Origin: Micromonospora sp. WMMD812
GTDB lineage: Bacteria > Actinomycetota > Actinomycetes > Mycobacteriales > Micromonosporaceae
Direction of reading: 5' to 3'
DNA: 64,000 nucleotides
Assembly: GCF_027497215.1 (NCBI RefSeq)
Contig: NZ_CP114904.1
Coordinates: forward strand, 7,070,997 to 7,134,996
Shown here: positions 45,704 through 54,881 of the stretch, piece by piece
Layout: each line of letters begins with the position of its first letter
How positions within the stretch are numbered: position 1 is the stretch's first letter
Program-made: the position numbers and the translations under genes
The notes under the pieces: generated by a model
Seen by the model: only the letters and a program-made list of their open reading frames with translations
Told to the model about the DNA's origin: nothing
The model's database searches: none

Positions 45704-46816
45704 TCACCCCGGTTCGGTCCGGTCGGCGCGGGCGTGCGCGGCGCGGGCGCGCGGCCGACCGAGGACCACGGTGGCGGCGAAGAGCACGATCATGCTGGCG
45801 ACGCACCAGATGGCGAGCTTGGCCGCCGGCCAGAAGGCCGCTTCCGGAAAGTAGATCACCGACTTGATCAGATCGGAGCCCAGCCCTGGGATGTCCCACA
45901 GGTGGACGCTCCGGAAGAACCCGGGCAGGAACTCGGGCGGGTAGATGCCGCCGGAGCCGGGATTACCCAGCACCACCAGCAACAAGATGATCAACCCGGT
46001 GCCGAGCCGCGCGAGCCAGCTCTGCACGGCGGCCGCGAAGAGCGCGGCGGCGAAGGCCAGGAGCGCCCCGGCGCCGAAGAGGCTGACCAGGTGCCGGTCC
46101 CAGACTCCCAGACCGGGGCCGGCGAGGAGCGCACCGGCGAGCCCGAGCAGGGCGGCGTGCAGGGCGAGGCCGCTGATCCGCAGACCCGCCCGGGCCACGT
46201 TGCGGGGCACCGTGCCCAACGTCAGATTGAGGGCGATGCCGCCGAAGTAGCCGCCGATGACCAGGCCGATGGCCATGTAGAACGGCACCACCCCGCGTGG
46301 GTCGTCGTCGTCGACAGGTGCGGCGTCGGTCACTGTGAGCGGCACCTGCGCGCGTTGGGTCGCGACCGTCAGAATCCGTTTGATCAACTCGGTGGCCGGG
46401 GGCCCGGCGGCGCTGGCGATGGTCAGGGTCAGTCCGGGTGGGTCGCTCGCGCTGGCCAGCACCGCGTAGATCTCGCGCCGGTCGAGCGCCCGCTCGGCGG
46501 CGGTGCGGTCGTCGTACTCGGTCGCCTTGAGCTGCCGGCCCTGCGTCCGGACAGCGGCCAGGAGGTTCTCCGCGGGCTGGTCGCCGCGGATCACGCCGAC
46601 CGGAACGTCCTTCGGCTTGGGGTCGTGCAGGGCGCCGACGTAGGCGGCGATGAACCCGCTCCCGATGATCAGCGCGACGAGCAGTGGACCGATGGCGCTG
46701 GTGATCGCATGCCGCAACGGCACCATCGCAGGCGGCTCGCGGCGCGGGCGGACCGCGTTCTCGACACGCTTCCGCTCGTCGTCGGCCCGCTCCGGATCCG
46801 GTTCGGCCATGTGCAT
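45704..46816 (-). CDS. DUF3533 / YhgE-Pip-like membrane protein
   Basis: 370 residues (start 46816, or 46810 two codons in). One N-terminal membrane helix (LLVALIIGSGFIAAYVGAL), an external domain (VPVGVIRGDQPAENLL), then five to six helices at the C-terminus, the topology of DUF3533/ABC-2-type proteins. Acidic-basic cytoplasmic N-tail. Function unknown; related proteins are implicated in export or phage/secretion interactions. Divergent from the Nudix gene. Confidence 0.75.
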   Translation of the reverse strand: MHMAEPDPERADDERKRVENAVRPRREPPAMVPLRHAITSAIGPLLVALIIGSGFIAAYVGALHDPKPKDVPVGVIRGDQPAENLLAAVRTQGRQLKATEYDDRTAAERALDRREIYAVLASASDPPGLTLTIASAAGPPATELIKRILTVATQRAQVPLTVTDAAPVDDDDPRGVVPFYMAIGLVIGGYFGGIALNLTLGTVPRNVARAGLRISGLALHAALLGLAGALLAGPGLGVWDRHLVSLFGAGALLAFAAALFAAAVQSWLARLGTGLIILLLVVLGNPGSGGIYPPEFLPGFFRSVHLWDIPGLGSDLIKSVIYFPEAAFWPAAKLAIWCVASMIVLFAATVVLGRPRARAAHARADRTEPG

Positions 46817-46952
46817 ATAGTCAGGCTATGTGAACAATCGTCGCTTTATCTGGGCAATGCCGCGCGGAACGGATGACGCTGTCCCTGATGTCGAGGGAGA
46901 TCGCCCGGCCGGTGCCCGCCTGGTTCATGGCCGAGATTTCGGAGGGTCCGGT

Positions 46953-47420
46953 TTGACGCGCCCCGCAGGCGTCAGCTCCATAACCCCGGTGACCGTGGTG
47001 GCCGACGCGCTCATCGCCGACCAGCAGGGCCGGATTCTGCTGACCCAGCCAACCTACCGGCCGGACTGGGTGCCGCCGGGCGGCGACGTCGAAGCTGGTG
47101 AGACTCCCGAGCAAGCCTGTGCCCGGGAGGTGGCCGAAGAGATCGGTGTGCGTGTCGTGCCCGCTCGGCTGCTCGTCGTCGACTGGCTGCCGACCCACCG
47201 GTACCGGGCGGAACCGATGGTCTACTTCCTCTTCGACTGCGGCCAGGTGCCCGACGACGTCGCAATCCGGCTGGCCAACGGCGAGGTACGCGAGTGCGCG
47301 TTCCTCTCGCTCGCGCAGGCGTTGCCACTGATGACGCCGGGCACGGGCGCGCGAGTGACCGCGGCCATGCGGGCGCGCACCGGCGTTGCTCCGACGTACC
47401 TGCCCGACACTCGGGAGTAG
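46953..47420 (+). CDS. Nudix hydrolase
   Basis: 155 residues from TTG at 46953, chosen because GGAGGG lies six bases before it and it removes an unconserved leader; the frame is open back to GTG at 46830. The Nudix box GGDVEAGETPEQACAREVAEEIGV fits Gx5Ex7REUxEExGU (split here: GGDVEAGETPEQ, then AREVAEEIGV). Hydrolyses a nucleoside diphosphate-linked compound; the substrate is unknown. Confidence 0.85.
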   Translation: MTRPAGVSSITPVTVVADALIADQQGRILLTQPTYRPDWVPPGGDVEAGETPEQACAREVAEEIGVRVVPARLLVVDWLPTHRYRAEPMVYFLFDCGQVPDDVAIRLANGEVRECAFLSLAQALPLMTPGTGARVTAAMRARTGVAPTYLPDTRE

Positions 47421-47535
47421 GAAGAGCCGGTGGCCGCCGGAACTTCCGGCGGGACATTCGGCGGAACCTGTCGAGGACCGGTGCCGGCCGTTCGTCACTT
47501 CGACGACACAGCGTCTCCCACCAGGAGGAGCAACG

Positions 47536-47895
47536 ATGAAGTACGCGATGCTGATCTTCGGCGACGACCGCGAGTGGACCGCGCTGTCCCCGGCCGACGA
47601 GCAGGACGTGATGAAGCAGGTCTACGAGTGGTTCGAGCGGTGGCAGCCGACCGGAAAGATCGCCGACGGCGGGGCCGAGCTGCAGCCCCGGGACGCGGCA
47701 CGGACGGTGCGCGCCGACGCGAACGGCCAGCCGGTGGTCACCGACGGGCCGTACCTGGAACTCAAGGAGGTCATCGGCGGGATCGTCATGCTGGAGTGCG
47801 ACGACGTCGACGAGGCCGCGCGGATCGCGGCCACCTGGCCACTCGCCGCCGGGATGAGCGCGCTGGAGGTCCGTCCGGTGATGAGCCGGGAATAG
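47536..47895 (+). CDS. YCII/DGPF domain protein, ECF42 sigma partner
   Basis: 119 residues after AGGAGGAG. Begins MKYAMLIFGDD and contains VTDGPYLELKEVIGG, the DGPF motif in DGPY form. Proteins of this family are the constant genomic partners of ECF42-type sigma factors. The sigma gene lies 22 bases away on the opposite strand (convergent). Biochemical role unknown. Confidence 0.9.
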   Translation: MKYAMLIFGDDREWTALSPADEQDVMKQVYEWFERWQPTGKIADGGAELQPRDAARTVRADANGQPVVTDGPYLELKEVIGGIVMLECDDVDEAARIAATWPLAAGMSALEVRPVMSRE

Positions 47896-47917
47896 CGGTG
47901 CCGTTGGGGCGCCGGTC

Positions 47918-49144
47918 TCACCGCCGGCGCCTCAGCTCACCCACCCGCCGCGACATCAGCTCCCGTTCGGCCGGGTTCGTCGCCAGCTCCAGAGCCCGCT
48001 GCGCCGTCGTCAGCGCCTCGGCCGGACGGTCGAGGGTGTCCAGCAGGTCGGCCCGGGCGGCATGCCACAGGTGGTAGCCGGCGAGCCGGTCCCCGAGTGA
48101 GTCGACCTCGGCCAGCGCCGGGGCCGGGCCCACCGCGAACCGCGTGGCCACCGCCCGGTTCAGCAGCACCACCGGCGACGGGTCCACCGCGTACAGCCGG
48201 TCGTACAGCGCCCGCACGTCGGCCCAGTTGGTGGCCTCGTACGAGGGAGCCAGGGCGTGTAGCGCGGCGATGCCGGCCTGCAGCTGGTACGGCCCCGTCC
48301 GGCCCTGGCGCACCGCCGCCCGCAGCCGCAGCGCCGCCCGTTCGATCGCGGCCCTGTCCCACAGCCGCCGGTCCTGCTGGTCGAGCAGCACGATGCGGCC
48401 CCACGAGTCGAACCGCGCCGCGGCGCGGGCGTGGTGCAGCTCCAGCAACGCCGCCAGGCCGGCGGCCTCCGGCTCGCGGGGTAGCAGCTCGGCGAGTTGG
48501 CGCGCCAGCTCGACCCCCTCGCGGGCCAGCTCGCGCCGCTGGGTGGGCCGGCCGCTGGACAAGTACCCCTCGTTGAACACCAGGTAGATCACCGCGAGCA
48601 CGGCCGGTAGCCGGTCGGCGTACTCATCCGGCTGTGGCGCCTCGAACCGGACGCCGCGCTCCCGCAGTTGACGCTTGGCCCGGGAGAGCCGCTGCGCCAT
48701 CGTCGGCTGCGGCACCAGGAACGCGGCGGCGATCTCGGCCGTGCTCAGGCCGCTGGCGGCGTACAGCGTCAGCGCGACCCGGGCCGGCTCGGCGAGATCG
48801 GGGTGGCAGCACGCGAAGACCGTGGCCAGCCGGTCGTCCACGCCCGGTTCCGGCGGCGCCTCCGCGGCCACCTGTGCGAGCTTCTCGCGGCCGACGGCGT
48901 CGCGGCGCAGCCGGTCCAGCGCCTTGCGCCAGCCCGTGGTGACCAGCCAACCGGTGGGGCTCGCCGGCAAACCCTCGTCGGGCCAGCGCGTGAGCGCCTC
49001 GGCCAGCGCGTCCGACAGCGCCTCCTCGGCCCGGTCGAAGTCGCCGAGCCGCCGACTGAGCGCGCCGAGCATGCCGGCCGCGTCCGTACGCCAGATCCGG
49101 TCCAGGAGTTCCGCCACGTCGCCCACCGCACCAGGGTGCGACAC
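47918..49144 (-). CDS. ECF42-type RNA polymerase sigma factor with TPR-like C-terminal extension
   Basis: About 408 residues from GTG at 49144; the frame is open to 49240 and the exact start is uncertain. Region 2 (LLDRIWRTDAAGMLGALSRR) and region 4 (GLSTAEIAAAFLVPQPTMAQ) are followed by a helical C-terminal extension of about 200 residues (HALAPSYEATNWADVRALYD), the hallmark of ECF42. There is no anti-sigma gene nearby, as usual for this group, where the extension is thought to regulate activity. Convergent with its DGPF partner. Confidence 0.9.
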   Translation of the reverse strand: MSHPGAVGDVAELLDRIWRTDAAGMLGALSRRLGDFDRAEEALSDALAEALTRWPDEGLPASPTGWLVTTGWRKALDRLRRDAVGREKLAQVAAEAPPEPGVDDRLATVFACCHPDLAEPARVALTLYAASGLSTAEIAAAFLVPQPTMAQRLSRAKRQLRERGVRFEAPQPDEYADRLPAVLAVIYLVFNEGYLSSGRPTQRRELAREGVELARQLAELLPREPEAAGLAALLELHHARAAARFDSWGRIVLLDQQDRRLWDRAAIERAALRLRAAVRQGRTGPYQLQAGIAALHALAPSYEATNWADVRALYDRLYAVDPSPVVLLNRAVATRFAVGPAPALAEVDSLGDRLAGYHLWHAARADLLDTLDRPAEALTTAQRALELATNPAERELMSRRVGELRRRR

Positions 49145-49251
49145 CGGACGGACGCCTGCCGCACCACAACGCCGGGTGTGTCGCTGGTCGGTCAAGCGGC
49201 GACCGGACGGGACGAGCGGGTCGCTCATCGACCCTGGCACCGTCGGTGTCC

Positions 49252-49965
49252 TCAGGCCAGCAGCTGCTCGCGCATCCTCGCGCCCAGATTGATCCTGCCG
49301 ACCGCGCGAGGGCTGGTCGGGTCGTGCACGTCGAGGGTGTTGTTCCGGCGCATCAGCTCACGGACCGGAGGTGGCAGCCGGGGCGGGTCGTCCATGGCTG
49401 CCAGGACCTGCGCGGCGCTCGAGATCAGTCGGTCGGCCAGCGCGGCGGCGTCGGTGTCCACCCGCACCCGGCCGTACTCCCAGCCGGCGGTGGTGAGGTC
49501 GAGCACCTCGAACACGCGGGTCACGAGCGGACTCGGGTCCGTCACCCGGTCGAGCCGGGACGCCCGACTGCCGACCACCGCGACAGCGGCGGCCACCTGC
49601 GCGTACGGGTGGAAGCCGGATGGCAACGCGAACAGCGGCCACCGCAGCGCCGGGCCAGCCTCCTTCCACAGCGGCCGGTAGTTCCGGCGATGCACCAGCA
49701 GCCGCCGGCCCGTCCGTCGGTGTATCTCCTGGGCCTGGGCCTGTAGGTCCGCGTGGGCCTCGTCCGCGACCTGGCTCACGATCCCGGCCGCCACAACCAG
49801 GCCGTCGTCACCGTCCAGCAGCTCGGCGACCGCCTCGACCTGCTCGGGAAACCGGATCCGCGCGTGGGCGCCGTACCGCTGCTGGACGTCCCGTAGCAGG
49901 GCCTGCTGCCGCCCCAGATCGAGCTGGACCCGCCCACCGCCCAGCAACCGCCGGAGCCACCGCAT
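49252..49965 (-). CDS. Hypothetical protein
   Basis: 237 residues from ATG at 49965, with ACGAGG upstream. No signal peptide or membrane helix. Segments such as LRDVQQRYGAHARIRFPEQVEAVAEL and YRPLWKEAGPALRWPLFALPSGFHPYA are not recognised as a known family. Codon use is like the neighbours. It lies upstream of the ECF42 sigma gene on the same strand. Confidence 0.6.
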   Translation of the reverse strand: MRWLRRLLGGGRVQLDLGRQQALLRDVQQRYGAHARIRFPEQVEAVAELLDGDDGLVVAAGIVSQVADEAHADLQAQAQEIHRRTGRRLLVHRRNYRPLWKEAGPALRWPLFALPSGFHPYAQVAAAVAVVGSRASRLDRVTDPSPLVTRVFEVLDLTTAGWEYGRVRVDTDAAALADRLISSAAQVLAAMDDPPRLPPPVRELMRRNNTLDVHDPTSPRAVGRINLGARMREQLLA

Positions 49966-50204
49966 TTCGCCTCGTTTCAGCAGAGCCGTCCCGGACTGCG
50001 GCAATGCTAGTGCGTCCGACCTTCCTCGCGGCGTGAAGGGGTGGCCGAGCGACCCGGCCGGACGCCGTCACCTCGCAACCGTTACCCCGCAGGTATCGGT
50101 TGTTGCCGGATTGATCATTGTTGGCGCAGCTCCCGCGAGGTGCACTGGCGAGGCGGCGGTCAACGGACCGGCCGTTCACAGCATCGAGTCTTGGGAGATC
50201 GAAA

Positions 50205-50592
50205 ATGGGTCAGCCCGACGGCAAGGTCGCGGTGGTGACGGGTGCCAGCGAGGGCATCGGGTTTGCCAGCGCGCTGCGCTTCGCCGAGGAGGGCGCGTAC
50301 GTCTACCTCACCGGGCGGCGCAAGCCGGAACTCGACGAGGCGGTGGCGCGCATCGGCGCGACCCGCGCCAGCGGTGTGCAGGGCGATGTGACGGATCTGG
50401 CGGACCTCGACCAGCTCTTCGCCACCATCGGCGCCGACGGGCGCCGCATCGACGTCCTCTTCGCCAACGCCGGCGGAACGTCCATCGCCCACCCGACCGC
50501 AGGCCGCCGCGGCCCTCTTCCTCGCCTCCGACCAGAGCAGCTACCTCACCGGCTTCGAACTGCTCGTGGACGGCGGCTACAACCAGATCTGA
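50205..50592 (+). pseudogene. SDR oxidoreductase remnant with internal deletion and frameshift
   Basis: From ATG at 50205 the first 95 codons are a good SDR N-terminus: VAVVTGASEGIGFASALRF (TGxxxGIG), and DVLFANAGG (NAG). Then the frame shifts by one, and 50500-50592 reads AAAALFLASDQSSYLTGFEL plus LVDGGYNQI, the exact end of SDR proteins. The middle, with the catalytic Tyr-xxx-Lys, about 120 residues, is missing. So it is a broken gene from an internal deletion near 50490-50500. Confidence 0.85.
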
Positions 50593-50657
50593 CCGTCCGC
50601 CGCAGGCGGGGCCGCGGGGTACCGGGCCGGCGTCGGGAGCGCCGGTTCGGGTACCCG

Positions 50658-51049
50658 TCAGCTCCGCATCGCCACCGCGACCGCGGTATCGACGAGCCGG
50701 TCCCGCGCGGCCGACCGGGTCGCCCGCGGCCAGGCCAGGACGATCTGCCTGGCCGGCACACCGCGCACCGGAACGGCGACGACGGACGAGCCGAGTCGAC
50801 CGGTCGCGCTCGCCCCGGACAGGATCACGAGTTCGCCGATCGCGACCCGAACACCTCGCCGGCGGTGGCGAGGTCGACCCGTCGGTTGGTGCGCTCGAAG
50901 AGCCGGACGCCCATCCGGCGCTCCAGCCTGCTGATCGCGCGGGACAGCGGCGGCTGTGCCATACCCAACTGCTCGGCGGCGCGGCCGAAGTGCCGGTGCT
51001 CCGCCACCGCGACGAAGTAGACGAGGTCCCGCACCTCCGGTCGATCCAT
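50658..51049 (-). pseudogene. LysR family regulator remnant with internal deletion and frameshift
   Basis: From ATG at 51049 about 66 codons are a typical LysR HTH (RDLVYFVAVAEHRHFGRAAE, then QPPLSRAISRLERRMG). The frame stops at 50825, but another frame continues with SVVAVPVRGVPARQIVLAWP to a stop at 50658, matching the end of the LysR ligand domain. About 180-200 residues of the middle are missing. Convergent with the SDR remnant 65 bases away. Confidence 0.8.
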
Positions 51050-51188
51050 ACCTGAAGGGTACCGATCACCGATGCGTCGGCACGGGCCCCTACGGCCGTG
51101 ACCTGCTCGTTCGGTCTGCGTCGAGCGCCCCGGCCGAGCATCGCACGCCCGACCCGCCGTCCGGCGACGCCGGCCCGGCGTCGACCCT

Positions 51189-51899
51189 CTAGACCACGCC
51201 GGTCAGGTACTCCCTGCGTCGCTCCGGTTCGAACTTCTCGATCGCGTACCGCAGCATGACCCGTGGCATGGCGCCGTAACGTCGGGCCAGGAACTCCTCC
51301 TCCGCCGCTCTGTCACGGTTGCCCACCTCGCGCAGCATCCAGCCCACCGCCTTCTGGACGAGGTCGTGCGGGTCGCGCAGGAGCCGTTCACCGAGGCGGA
51401 ATGTCCAGTGGAAGTCACCGGCCTTGATGAAGGCGAAGGTAGCCATGACGGCGATGCGCCGGTCCCACACCAGGTCCGACTCGGCCAACCGATCCAGGAC
51501 GCTCCGGTCCTTGTCGATCAGCCAGGGGCCGACGATGTACGGCGCGGACGAGTCCACCAGGTCCCAGTTGTTGATGCGGTCGGTGTTGGCCAGGACGATG
51601 CGGAAGATCTCTTCCCGCTCCGCCTCGTCTCCCCTGGTGAACTTCCGCACCAGGACGAACAGCGACGTCAGCCTCTCCTCGTGCACCCCGGTCGTCAGCA
51701 GCTCGGTCGTGTCGGCCAGGGAGAGGTCGCGCCAGTACCGGGCGGCCACCCTGCGCTGGTCCGGCACGGAGACGCCGATGGCCCGTTCGCCCTCGCCGTA
51801 CCCGCCGGGGATCATCTGCAGGAACCGGCTCGACGCCGCCGCCCGACGTGGGTCGGCGAGGCGGGCGAGCTCGCGACGGACGTCGGCGGTCATGGCCAT
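51189..51899 (-). CDS. AlkD-like DNA alkylation repair protein
   Basis: 236 residues from ATG at 51899. All-helical HEAT-like repeat protein; FTRGDEAEREEIFRIVLAN, then NNWDLVDSSAPYIVGPWL and DRRIAVMATFAFIKAGDF match the AlkD family of DNA glycosylases that remove alkylated bases without base flipping. Monocistronic, between the LysR remnant and the Ddn-like gene. Repair activity is inferred from family. Confidence 0.85.
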   Translation of the reverse strand: MAMTADVRRELARLADPRRAAASSRFLQMIPGGYGEGERAIGVSVPDQRRVAARYWRDLSLADTTELLTTGVHEERLTSLFVLVRKFTRGDEAEREEIFRIVLANTDRINNWDLVDSSAPYIVGPWLIDKDRSVLDRLAESDLVWDRRIAVMATFAFIKAGDFHWTFRLGERLLRDPHDLVQKAVGWMLREVGNRDRAAEEEFLARRYGAMPRVMLRYAIEKFEPERRREYLTGVV

Positions 51900-51963
51900 G
51901 ACTGTGCAACCTACCGCGACGGACGGTGTCGACATGGTGGGACCAGCCGCAGGCCCCTGCTGG

Positions 51964-52461
51964 TCAGCTGGCCGGCGACGTGTCCGACGTGCCGGATCTG
52001 GGCGTCAGGACGATCACCGCGGTCTCGGTCGGCCGCCGTTTCGCGAAGGCGTCCAACTGGGCGTCGAACTCATCCCGCCAGCGGGCCCACAGCCGCGTCC
52101 GTTCATCGCCTGTCGCGGCGTAGCCGCGCACCAGCCGCCGCCCGTCGACCAGATCGACAATCGCGTCGGGGTGCGTCTGCAGGTTGAGCCACCAGGCGGG
52201 CTCACCCTCGCCCCACCCGTTCATCGCCAGCGACACCAGATTCGGACCGTCCTCGAAGTACGCGATGATGACGCCGCGCTGCCGGCCGCTGCGGCGCCCG
52301 GTGGTGGTCAGCCGCAACGTGCCCCAGCGGTTGGCGCGCGGCCGCCACAGGCCGACCCGGCCAGCGAATGCCCGGTACACGCCCCGGTGCACCGACCAGG
52401 CAAGACGGATGAACCACCTCGGCGGAAGTCCCGGTTCTTTCGCCTGCTGCTCGACCGACAC
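51964..52461 (-). CDS. Ddn-like deazaflavin (F420)-dependent nitroreductase/quinone reductase family protein
   Basis: 165 residues from GTG at 52461 after GGCAGGAGG. The split-barrel F420 family (DUF385) is seen in LRLTTTGRRSGRQRGVIIAY and PAWWLNLQTHPDAIVDLVDG. These proteins use F420H2 to reduce quinones or nitro compounds, or have unknown roles. An inverted repeat 18 bases upstream probably binds a TetR-type regulator encoded elsewhere. Confidence 0.88.
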   Translation of the reverse strand: MSVEQQAKEPGLPPRWFIRLAWSVHRGVYRAFAGRVGLWRPRANRWGTLRLTTTGRRSGRQRGVIIAYFEDGPNLVSLAMNGWGEGEPAWWLNLQTHPDAIVDLVDGRRLVRGYAATGDERTRLWARWRDEFDAQLDAFAKRRPTETAVIVLTPRSGTSDTSPAS

Positions 52462-52478
52462 GGCGACCTCCTGCCCGT

Positions 52479-52497
52479 TGAACCATCCGGTGGTTCA
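52479..52497. promoter_or_regulatory. Operator-like palindrome TGAACCA-N5-TGGTTCA
   Basis: A perfect 7-5-7 inverted repeat 18 bases upstream of the Ddn-like start, in the probable promoter. The shape suits a TetR-family dimer. No tetR gene is adjacent. Confidence 0.5.
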
Positions 52498-52597
52498 TTG
52501 ACAGGAGGCTAGCCCGCGGCTTCCGGCGGGCGGTAGGACCGAACGGCCCACCGGCGCCGGACAGATCACCCGCGTCACCGGCCCCGTGCCGTCCGGC

Positions 52598-53491
52598 TCA
52601 ACGACGGATCCAGTCGGTCAGCTGGGCGTACGTGTCGGTGACCGCGGTGAGTCGCGAACCGTCCACCGCCGCGACGAACAAACGGCTCACCGCCGGCTCC
52701 TCCGGGTTCGTCGAGGACTCGGTGGCCGTGAACGCGACCCAACGGCCGTTCGGCGAGAAGACGGGGGCGGTCACCTGGTCGAGGAGGTTCGGCCACTGCC
52801 CCGCGTGAACCGATGCGCCGCCTGCCGCGGGTACGGTCAGGAACTCGGTCTGCCCGGCATAGACAATCACCTGGCCGTCCGGTGACCAGTCCGGCGCGGA
52901 CATCGCCGCCAGTCCCTCGGCGGTCACCGCGCGGATCTCCCGGGTCTCCAGGTCGATGACGTGCACGTCGCTGTCCTTGACGAACGCGACGCTGCGACCG
53001 TCGGGCGAGAACGTTCCCGGCCCCGCGAACGAGACCAGCTGCTCGTTTCCGGTGCCGTTCGCGTTGACGAGGTTGAGGCCTCGCTCGCCCGGGGTGAGCC
53101 ACAGGTAGACCAGCTTGGTGCCGTCCGGCGACCAGTCGGGCAGCGCGACACCGCCCCCGGCTTCCGGGTTGTGCACGATGACGCGCTCGCGAGAGCCGTC
53201 GCGCCGCGCGGTCAGCAGGTCCGGGGCGCCGAAGCAGCCCTCGACGTCAGGATGGCACGGGTCGACGTCACGGCTGTAGGCCAGCCGGCCGGAGCGGGAA
53301 ACCGCCGCGCCGGCGCCGGCGCCGACGGTGCCCAACTCCTGCCCGGTGGCGGGATCGATCCGCACCGTCGCCGTCGATTGCGTCGCCAGTAGCACCCCAC
53401 GGACCGGTGCGGCCTGCGCCGGTGCCCCGGAGACCGCGGTCACACCGGCGACGGCGAGCGCACAGAGAACGCTGGTGGCCGTACCTCGCAT
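52598..53491 (-). CDS. Secreted TolB/PD40-type beta-propeller protein
   Basis: 297 residues from ATG at 53491, with GGGGAGG seven bases upstream; the longer open frame is ignored. Signal peptide ends APAQAAP near residue 27. At least four PD40 repeats can be seen (LPDWSPDGTKLVYLW, GTFSPDGRSVAFVKD, APDWSPDGQVIVYAG, APVFSPNGRWVAFTA). No lipobox and no enzyme motif. Probably a binding or scaffold propeller; partner unknown. Confidence 0.85.
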   Translation of the reverse strand: MRGTATSVLCALAVAGVTAVSGAPAQAAPVRGVLLATQSTATVRIDPATGQELGTVGAGAGAAVSRSGRLAYSRDVDPCHPDVEGCFGAPDLLTARRDGSRERVIVHNPEAGGGVALPDWSPDGTKLVYLWLTPGERGLNLVNANGTGNEQLVSFAGPGTFSPDGRSVAFVKDSDVHVIDLETREIRAVTAEGLAAMSAPDWSPDGQVIVYAGQTEFLTVPAAGGASVHAGQWPNLLDQVTAPVFSPNGRWVAFTATESSTNPEEPAVSRLFVAAVDGSRLTAVTDTYAQLTDWIRR

Positions 53492-53661
53492 CAGTGCCTC
53501 CCCGTTGGATGGATGCGCCTGAAGGCTACCATCCATGAATCGAAATACGGCGATAGTCGCCCCGCCGTGCAGATGCGAGCCTCGACGGGCAAGCAGGTGC
53601 GGCGAACGCCGCACCTTCGGCCACTTATCGGCCGCAAACTCCATCGGCTAGGGTGGCCGTC

Positions 53662-54087
53662 GTGACGGTGTTTCGCATGGGTGAAGCGGCCGAGTTGCTC
53701 GGTGTCAGCGTGGACACGGTGCGGCGCTGGGTGGATGCCGGCCGGCTCACCGCGGGTCGGGACGAGCAGGGTCATCGAGTGATCAACGGGGTTGATCTCG
53801 CCGCGTTCGTGCGGTCGCAGGCCGGTGATCCGGAGAGCCGCGCGGAGGAGTCGTCGGCCCGTAACCGGTTGCGCGGCATCGTCACCGCCGTCGTCAAGGA
53901 CGCGGTGATGGCGCAGGTGGACATTCAGGCCGGCCCGTTCCGGGTGGTGTCGCTGATGAGCCGCGAGGCTGTCGACGAGCTGGGCCTGGAGGTCGGGACG
54001 GTAGCGGTCGCGGTGATCAAGTCGACCACCGTCGTCGTGGAGAAGTCCACGGCGACAACGGGCAGCAGCGGGAGGACTGGCTTGTGA
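53662..54087 (+). CDS. HTH-TOBE molybdate-responsive regulator
   Basis: 141 residues from GTG at 53662 (or 53653). A MerR/excisionase-type HTH (FRMGEAAELLGVSVDTVRRW) is followed from about residue 67 by one TOBE/Mop domain (NRLRGIVTAVVKDAVMAQVD) that binds molybdate or tungstate. It overlaps modA by four bases, so it is the first gene of the mod operon and probably controls it. Confidence 0.85.
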   Translation: MTVFRMGEAAELLGVSVDTVRRWVDAGRLTAGRDEQGHRVINGVDLAAFVRSQAGDPESRAEESSARNRLRGIVTAVVKDAVMAQVDIQAGPFRVVSLMSREAVDELGLEVGTVAVAVIKSTTVVVEKSTATTGSSGRTGL

Positions 54088-54881
54088 CGACACGACGTGT
54101 TCGTGCCGCCCTGGCGACCGTGATCGCGCTGGCGGTGACGGGTCTGGCCGGATGCGGTGGTGAGGATCCCGCGAGCCCGCAGCCGGGCAGCGCGTCCTCC
54201 GGCGTCACCGGCAGCGTCACCGTGTTCGCCGCCGCATCACTGACCGAGTCGTTCACGCGGCTCGGCAAGGACTTCGAGGCGGCCAACCCGGGGGCGAAGG
54301 TCACGTTCAGCTTCGCCGGTAGCTCCGCGCTCGCGACGCAGATCAACCAGGGTGCCCCGGCGGATGTGTTCGCCTCCGCGGCCCCCACCAACATGAAGGC
54401 CGTCACGGACGCGGGAAACGCCGACGGCGCCCCGACCACATTCGTGAAGAACCAGCTCGTCATCGCCGTGCCCAAGGGCAACCCCAACGGGGTGACCGGC
54501 CTGACCGACCTGACCGAGCCGGACGTGAAGGTCGCGCTCTGCGCCGAGCAGGTCCCGTGCGGCGCGGCGGCGAAGAAGGCGCTCGACGCGGCGGGTGTGA
54601 AGCTCACCCCGGTCACCCTCGAACAGGACGTCAAAGCCGCGCTGTCGAAGGTCAAGCTGGGCGAGGTCGACGCCGCGTTGGTCTACCGCACCGACGCGAA
54701 GGCCGCCGCCGCGGACGTCGACGGCGTCGAATTCCCCGAATCGGCCGGAGCGGTCAACGACTACCCGATCGTCGTGCTGAAGAACGCGGCCAACAAGCGG
54801 GCCGCGCAGGCCTTCGTCGACCATGTGCTGTCCGACACGGGCCGATCCGTACTCACCGCTGCCGGGTTCCAGGCGCCGTAG
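54084..54881 (+). CDS. modA: Molybdate ABC transporter binding lipoprotein
   Basis: 265 residues, GTG start overlapping the regulator stop. Lipobox LAVTGLAGCGGE. ModA motifs VTVFAAASLTESFTRLG and FSFAGSSALATQINQGAPAD contribute the Ser/Ala oxyanion contacts. Captures molybdate outside the membrane. The permease gene starts immediately after its stop. Confidence 0.94.
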   Translation: MTTRRVRAALATVIALAVTGLAGCGGEDPASPQPGSASSGVTGSVTVFAAASLTESFTRLGKDFEAANPGAKVTFSFAGSSALATQINQGAPADVFASAAPTNMKAVTDAGNADGAPTTFVKNQLVIAVPKGNPNGVTGLTDLTEPDVKVALCAEQVPCGAAAKKALDAAGVKLTPVTLEQDVKAALSKVKLGEVDAALVYRTDAKAAAADVDGVEFPESAGAVNDYPIVVLKNAANKRAAQAFVDHVLSDTGRSVLTAAGFQAP

